The notes under the pieces: generated by a model
The model's database searches: none
What the model was told of the DNA's origin: nothing
What the model saw: only the letters and a program-made list of their open reading frames with translations
Part shown: positions 58,220 to 64,000 of the stretch, in pieces
How the letters are laid out: the number at the start of each line of letters is the position of its first letter
Numbering within the stretch: the first letter of the stretch is position 1
Assembly (NCBI GenBank): GCA_026874595.1
Contig: CM049313.1
Location: 66,514,159 to 66,578,158 of the forward strand
DNA length: 64,000 nucleotides
Origin: Sipunculus nudus
Taxonomy: Eukaryota > Annelida > Sipuncula > Golfingiida > Sipunculidae
Reading direction: 5' to 3'
Program-made: the position numbers and the translations under genes

Positions 58220-60540
58220 TAATTAGTCCAAACAGGTAATCAGCTATTGCGAAAAGCCTTATGCTCGGACATGAATTAACTGTCATAGTGTTTTGTGTTC
58301 TAAACGGGCTTTAGAAATTTTAACAGCGGGATATAAGACTGCAATCGCTCCTGCAGACTGCTATTTTTATTTTTGAAAATGACATCGGTTAATCCTTCAA
58401 CAAGACACACATCAATACACTGAGGTCCTGCTTTACATCGAGACATTATAAGAGATTCCGAGGGAATTCTGAATACAGATGGTGCAAATACACAGATCTT
58501 AGTGCGTCAGATCTTGGTGCTGTAATGGCACCTCTTTGATGCCGCCTGGCACGCTTTGTAGCTGACATCTAAGACATCTAAACCTGGATAAATACATAAA
58601 AGTCCCTTGACATCTGAACAATAGATCACTTTTGTTAGACCACGCAGGTACTTTCAAATCTGCTTAAAAGGTTAATTCTGTCAGTCTAGTTTAATGCCCT
58701 TCCATTTACTGCATATAACCAGTCGGAATACACGTAAGCCTGCCTCCTGGCAGCATGTCCTACCGTTTATACTGATCCAGATGTTATATAATATGTAGGG
58801 TACTGATTAAAACCTGTGATTGTAGAGCTCAAAGTTCAAGTGCTGACTTGAGTTATCACTCTCCTATTTAGGTTAGGTACAATATAGTATTCCTTTATTT
58901 CTTTACAATTTTAAAATGTCAAATAATAATGTCGGAGGAAAAATTAATCTAGATGCTCCGAACTTATTTTTTTTAAATCGTTACTCTTTTATTGAAACGC
59001 AGATGAAATGCGATTATATAATCGTTACACCTAAAATAACTTTCTTTCTTACAGACTTGTTTGCATTTCAGGGACCTTTCAGTGAAACAGAGCTAGACCG
59101 AAGTCTTGGAAAAAATAATTTATATTAGTATTTATCTCCATGACTGATCTTTCCATAATCCATTTCCCGATATATTGCCACACCTGTCTTATACTGACGT
59201 AAAGTAAGTATGATGTTTATTTTATTATTTACTGATAACTCACTGTGTTCACCTCCCAAAATCTTATTTTAATTATTTTATCAAAACTAAAGCGCATGTT
59301 GTATGTGACCGTGTTTTATCGATCAATTAAGTGTATTCGTGAGGATCTATAATCTTAGTTTCAATTAAACCTTTAGATGGAGGACAGTTTATCAAATTTA
59401 TAAATTTATGAACTGAGGTTTCAATTATCTCTGTTTCTATTTATATCCATCTGTTACACTTCGCAGATTATACCTGCATAACCGCAAACTGAGGGAAATG
59501 GTCAGACACTCGTCCAAACTTTTTTTAAGAGATATGGTGTTCTCGTCACGGAGTGGCCTTAACGGATTATATTCAGCGGCTAAAATAATATTACGTAGAG
59601 AAATGTATTAACACTTTGTTCCCTCGTGATTACTGTGGGAGAAATTACATTTAATCTTTACATAACGTGTTCCCTCTGTTGCTGGTTTCATCGATCAATC
59701 AGGTGCGAGTCCATATCGATAATTTAATTTACAGTCATCAGACTGTCGCCATAATGACGTCTCATCTAATTATCATGAACCTGAAGACAGAGACGAGTGA
59801 ACTAGCTTGGAACCCTCATGTACGTAATGGACAGAAAGGCACGATCATTTAATACAGCAACGCCCAGCCTCCGAACTCTGACGAACATGTCATGCATGTA
59901 TGTATGTTAAACATTTAATAAACCACTCTGTCACGCGGACTCTCATATATCCACCGATTAAGCACTCCGTGGAGAGTGCCCCACCCCTCTATTATATCAC
60001 CTCCGCAAACAAAGGTTGTACTTCATCAGGGGGTAATGTGATCGTGGTTAAAGTTCTGAATGAATTTGATGAAATTTTGTAGAAGGATGGGGCAATGGAG
60101 AAAGAAGAAAAGGATTATTCTGGGACGGATCGGTTAACTCGAAATGGGAATTTGGATCAAGATCTCGATATTTAGATTACTCGTAAGTCAGCAAGAGCAT
60201 GTAAACAACGATACACACTATAAACTTATATATTAGTTTTTCACGGCAAAATCTCCAAAGATTCATGCGATTTCCATTGACCTTTTGTGGAAGGGCGGGC
60301 AACAGACACGCGTTTCAAATGATGTTAACAGTTGATGTCACCTATGTTTTCAATGAACTTGAGTGAATTAAGCTTGACATACACGGTGCGACTTGTCTAA
60401 CGACAAATCGCATGACTCGCTTACAGTCCATATACACATGGCGAATTGTTCTGCAACATGTCCTACAAAACTATGATAAAAACTTCATACGTCTTGCAAA
60501 AATAACTTTCAGGATGACACTATTATTCTGCCTTGTTACT
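58220..60540. other. Intergenic, no gene recognised
   Basis: ORFs are at most 70 codons, and no splice-supported exon or repeat copy was recognised. Confidence 0.35.
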
Positions 60541-60546
60541 TTATAT

Positions 60547-60875
60547 TTATAAAATTAATATATTTGCGTGCGAAGAACAATGTATTCTGCCCCGGATGTT
60601 TTCTGTCTCGTTCCTGTTTAATAATATAGATCTGTAGGAATATAACAGGCACAGGTATTTTCTTTGTTTCCCCGTTGACCGCGCAAAAAACACGGCACCC
60701 TCCTTATACACCTGGAAACCATTAACGACCACGATATCACAGGATAACATGACGTGTTCTGCTGAATGTCCCGCGACAAGTCGCATAGTGTATTGCGGCC
60801 TTAACGTGGAGCTATTTCTGAGGACGGACCTGAAAGCGGACACGGGTTTTGGTGGAGGTACACGTTCTATGATTG
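60547..60875 (-). CDS. Weak candidate exon, unidentified
   Basis: Open for about 108 codons on the minus strand, beginning just after a TAG stop, with mixed composition (PPPKPVSAFRSVLRNSS, YTMRLVAGHSAEHVML, CDIVVVNGFQ, then VYKEGAVFFARSTGKQRKY). CCAG followed by GTGTATAAG lies inside and could be a donor. No ATG in good context begins the frame and no family is recognised. Confidence 0.22.
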
Positions 60876-60977
60876 CTTTCTAATTAATCCTGTCGTCTGT
60901 TCTGCTGATATTAATTGGGCATTTATTGATCCAATTTACGGTAAATCTAAAGTATACTTCTTCTATATCATGCCTAT

Positions 60978-61186
60978 TTATGATTATAAATCCTGATTCT
61001 AAAATGTGAGAAAAAGCTTAAATTAAACTTTACATACCAAACTCAATATATTTTTTGGGGGGACAACATATAAGTGCATGCTCCCGCCATTCCTACGTAA
61101 CTGATGGCAGCATCGATGAGTGCAGTGAATACTAGCAAGTGGCTCTGGAGACTGAGACAGCGCTGGTCAGCGGGGGCTTGGAGGCA
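60978..61186 (+). repeat. Local duplicated segment, copy A
   Basis: CTGATTCTAAAATGTGAGAA through CAATATATTTTTTGGGG, ATGCTCCCGC, CGTAACTGATGGCAGCATCG, GCAGTGAAT and GACAGCGCTGGTCAGCGGGG. It matches 61983-62186 at about 85-90%. Confidence 0.85.
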
Positions 61187-61334
61187 TGGTTCTGGTGGTT
61201 CATGTATATTCATGATAAATTATAAGTATATGTGATACCTAAATATGTCCCTGGTTCTATTGGTCTAGAAAATGATGGCATTAAGAAAAGTATGAGTTTG
61301 ACTGTGTATCATTGAGCAATCACAAATGCAAAAG

Positions 61335-61337
<3 letters not shown>

Positions 61338-61397
<60 letters not shown>
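61338..61397. repeat. (TA)n microsatellite
   Basis: TA run of about 60 bp. Confidence 0.95.
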
Positions 61398-61402
<5 letters not shown>

Positions 61403-61898
61403 ACTACCAATCATTTTTTTACCAATCCACGAACCTTCAAGCAGTTCAGAAGGGGCGAAAAAAACAGGCCTGTGATAAAATCTTTAAGATTAATGAAAAA
61501 TTTCAACTGAGCTTATCAAAGGGTTAATATCGTGTGATTATATTTGCAGTAATAGGTTTTAATATGTGATAAGGTCAGCGAAAAACTCATCCAGTATATT
61601 TTTGGCAGCCAGATAATCAATGGTATTAAAATAAGATTAAAGTCGTCTATTCATCTGTACCTTTTCTGTAGAATTTGTGATGTCTGGCTCACACTGCGTA
61701 TACATATACATGAACTGTAGGCTATTCCTGTTAAGAGCAGTTCTTCTTACGCCTCTGTAATGGATGTAAATGCTTGTTTATCTACAAGCTGTCAGTAAAC
61801 ACGGTACATAAGCCAGACAAAAACATGTAACCCGAGGTGACTGGTCCCTTTAAGAGGTAGACCTTAGCGATCCCCACGGTACTGATTTGTAGTTACAT

Positions 61899-61966
61899 CA
61901 GACAATCCTAAATTTAAACAAGATGGTCTCCATCTCTACTTTACCTAATTTTACTTTACATTTAAG
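61899..61966 (+). repeat. 66-bp direct repeat, copy C
   Basis: AGACAATCCTAAATTTAAAC..CTCCATCTCTACTTTACC..ACATTTAAG. Nearly identical to 62193-62260. Confidence 0.85.
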
Positions 61967-61982
61967 TCTTTTTCACTTTGAC

Positions 61983-62186
61983 TTCATGATAATTAATTCT
62001 GATTCTAAAACGTGAGAAGAAGCTTAAATTTTACATTCCAAACTCAATATATTTTTTTGGGGACAACATATAACTACATGCTCCCGCTCTTCCTACGTAA
62101 CTGATGGCAGCATCGATGAGTGCAGTGAATAATAACAAGAGCCACTGAAGACTGAGACAGCGCTGGTCAGCGGGGGCTTGGATGCA
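61983..62186 (+). repeat. Local duplicated segment, copy B
   Basis: Second copy of 60978-61186, bracketed by the two 66-bp direct repeats. Confidence 0.85.
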
Positions 62187-62192
62187 ACTTTT

Positions 62193-62260
62193 AGACACTC
62201 CTAAATTAAAACAAGATGGTCTCCATCTCTACTTTACCTAATTTTACTTTACATTTTAGG
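62193..62260 (+). repeat. 66-bp direct repeat, copy D
   Basis: Ends in a pyrimidine-rich tract and ACATTTTAG|G, which has the form of a splice acceptor. Open frames follow in all three phases, so no exon can be called from it. Confidence 0.8.
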
Positions 62261-62264
62261 AGCA

Positions 62265-63490
62265 AGGATACTATGTTTTGCTGGCGTTGGTCATCCCGGC
62301 TGTCGATCAGCAACATCACTAGTTACAATGATTAGTTTTTGATGAAATTTTGAAAAGTATAAGGCAAACATTCAAGAAACAATCCATCAAATTTTGGCGG
62401 TAAGGACCTGGATCATGGTCAGGATACAGGATATTTTTATAATATACTTTACAATTTCAAGGTAGAGCAATTTGTTTGACCTGGCTAAGAGCAAGGCCAT
62501 TGTCATTTACAAGTATGAAGGAAAATATCTCAATGGGGTGAGCATTACCTTTGCATGCACTTTCTACACTCTGTGGTACAGATGTGACTTAATTTGAGCC
62601 GCATTGATTCTGGTAGGCAAAGCTGACATGTGATGCAATCAATAATGTGATGATCCATGACACACACACACATATCTTTTTTTTAGTTTGGATAAATATA
62701 TTTCCTGCTCATATCACCACAAACCAATGTCTGATCAGGATCCTGCTAACAGATTTTTTAACTGAGAATGTTGCCAATGGTATGCATTCTCTGAGCACTT
62801 TCTAATTTATACTATATAACACAATTAATACAAAGAGTACTGTTTACAATGATATAACAATTTTTAAAAGTCAAACAGGTCAAAGCCATTTTAAGTATGC
62901 ACCATATGAAGAGTAAACAGTTCTATCACTTGTTTCACACAAATAATGCGATTTGAATAATGATCAAACTGTTGGCAAACATGTATTTATATCACAAATC
63001 ATACTTACAGAATCACAGAGAAAAAGACTGCTATAAATATATACATTTTTATCACTCCAGTGACAAATGAAAGTATAAAATACATTTTGAAAATTACTGC
63101 TATAAAGATACACTCATGATGTTGCATGGTATACTAGTATTCAGAATGACAATAACAAGATTTTCTTCACTGTGTAAGATGACAGATTGGCGGATATCAG
63201 TTCTCTACCACTCCATTTGTCCAGCTGACAATCTTGATAGCTCTGTAGATAAACATCCTTTGGCGATGTCTCAATTAATATTTCAAAATTAAAACAATTC
63301 TCACCAAAACATGTTTTATAATAGAAATGCTGCTAATGAATTCAGTGTCAACAGAACAACTGGCTCATTACAGGCTCAGATTTAATTAACTCCTTTATCT
63401 GACAGTAGCACTGATTTTTTTAAACAAAGTTTTTTTATACACAGATGCATGATGGGTATTATTATTAAAAGTGAGTGCTTATTTGATCGA
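62265..63490. other. Intergenic / 3' flank of the minus-strand gene
   Basis: Includes the sequence that would be the 3' UTR of the terminal exon at 63494. No AATAAA was found on the minus strand close by. An ATTAAA (plus-strand TTTAAT at 63381) is the nearest variant signal. Confidence 0.4.
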
Positions 63491-63493
63491 CCG

Positions 63494-63668
63494 TCACTGC
63501 GTTGCCATGTTGTCACTGACTGGGGCAGGTGCTGGGGGTTCTTCGACGGACATGACAGTGTCACCTGGCACGTTCATCACAATCATCCAATGGTTAACGT
63601 CTTCTTCTGCTCGGTGAGAATCGAGTTTTGTGTAAGCTGTCACCTCAAATTCCCGACCAAATGGTGTC
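63494..63668 (-). CDS. Terminal coding exon of an unidentified gene
   Basis: The intron upstream ends TCTGTATTTTACAG at 63669-63682, a good acceptor. The exon then encodes 57 residues after one split-codon base: TPFGREFEVTAYTKLD, SHRAEEDVNHWMIVMNVPGD, TVMSVEEPPAPAPV, SDNMATQ, stop (TGA at 63494-63496). The N-terminal half looks like a beta-rich domain end, and the last 25 residues are a Pro/Ala/acidic tail. Base composition is distinctly higher in GC than the flanks, as expected of real coding sequence. I do not recognise the family. The remaining exons lie beyond the right edge. The start of this exon is repeated in the neighbouring intron. Confidence 0.65.
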
Positions 63669-64000
63669 CTGTAAAATACAGAGTTAAAAATTAATCAAAC
63701 ACAAAGTAAAAATCTACTCATTCACTGATCACTATTTTGTGTACATTGTTTCTTCAGTTCATGACCAAATATAGTGTTCTGTAAATTATATCTCTCAAAA
63801 AATTTAATCAAACATTAAAAGAAATCCACTCATTGATAGTTCAATATTTTGCGCATGTTGTCACCTCAAAGTGCCAACAAAGTAGTATTTTGTAAAAACA
63901 GCAGTTAAAATATTCATCAGACGCCATAGGAAAACCGGTCAACATCTCACTATTTTGTGGAAGTTATCACCAAAAATGCCAAACCAAATGGTATCATAAA
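63625..64000 (-). repeat. ~110-bp tandem array spanning the exon's 5' edge
   Basis: The exon start and its acceptor (CAGGACACCATTTGGTC on the minus strand) recur as CAGAACACTATATTTGGTC at about 63780, CAAAATACTACTTTG at about 63890 and TGATACCATTTGG at about 63995. Intervals are roughly 110, 111 and 106 bp. Each unit also shares the next ~60 bp (TGAnTGAGTAGATTT..TTTGATTAAT). The second unit keeps an intact CAG; the third does not. The array runs off the window. Confidence 0.75.

Noticed and set aside
63625-64000. CRISPR-like array because of the ~110-bp periodicity
   Set aside because: The spacers are themselves repeated, the unit overlaps a eukaryotic exon, and the genome is animal. It is a minisatellite.

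Overview
This is a window of animal nuclear DNA, AT-rich and almost gene-free. It carries many (TA)n microsatellites, an intron/exon style of coding signal (short open stretches ended by splice-site consensus), and dense layers of decayed transposable elements. There is no prokaryotic gene organisation. The RT/GIY-YIG pseudogene at 18-20 kb belongs to a type common in molluscs and cnidarians, and the tRNA-headed SINEs and poly-G/TA-rich hAT MITEs are typical of molluscs. A marine mollusc or other lophotrochozoan is my best inference, but the species is not determined.

Layout. 0-2.8 kb: mostly unique sequence with one weak candidate exon. 2.8-7.8 kb: a mobile-element nest. It holds a foldback-like element with a possible 5-bp target duplication, a decayed pogo/Tigger-type element, several TA microsatellites, a miniature LTR retroelement whose LTRs carry tRNA-like Pol III boxes, and a solitary ~856-bp LTR with a TATA box. 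8.3-8.6 kb: a SINE. 10.9-11.2 and 13.3-14.7 kb: MITE-like repeats, a ~560-bp dispersed repeat and a SINE. 18.0-20.0 kb: a dead Penelope-like retroelement split by a 0.6-kb MITE. 22.7-24.2, 26.1-26.5, 38.4-38.75 and 53.5-54.0 kb: elements with CAGnGGCGT-like ends; the last has a perfect 8-bp target duplication. 28.8-29.6 kb: a degenerate tandem array. 30.75-30.94 kb: a small signal-peptide ORF or first exon. 32.8-36.3 kb: a long inverted repeat. 43.8-44.2 kb: a non-autonomous Helitron candidate. 48.2-49.2 and 54.2-55.05 kb: a ~1-kb direct duplication that includes a SINE. 57.6-58.2 kb: decayed coding-like tandem units. 61-62.3 kb: local duplications. 63.5-63.7 kb: the best coding feature, a terminal exon on the minus strand whose 5' edge and splice acceptor are tandemly repeated toward the right edge.

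No complete gene is contained in the window. The best cellular-gene evidence is the minus-strand terminal exon at the right edge, whose upstream exons lie outside, and the minus-strand signal-peptide ORF near 30.8 kb. The mobile elements form a stratified record: the MITE is younger than the Penelope-like copy, and the pogo-like copy and miniature LTR element appear to have landed inside the foldback region. All similarity statements between copies come from reading by eye. No database search or alignment was run.
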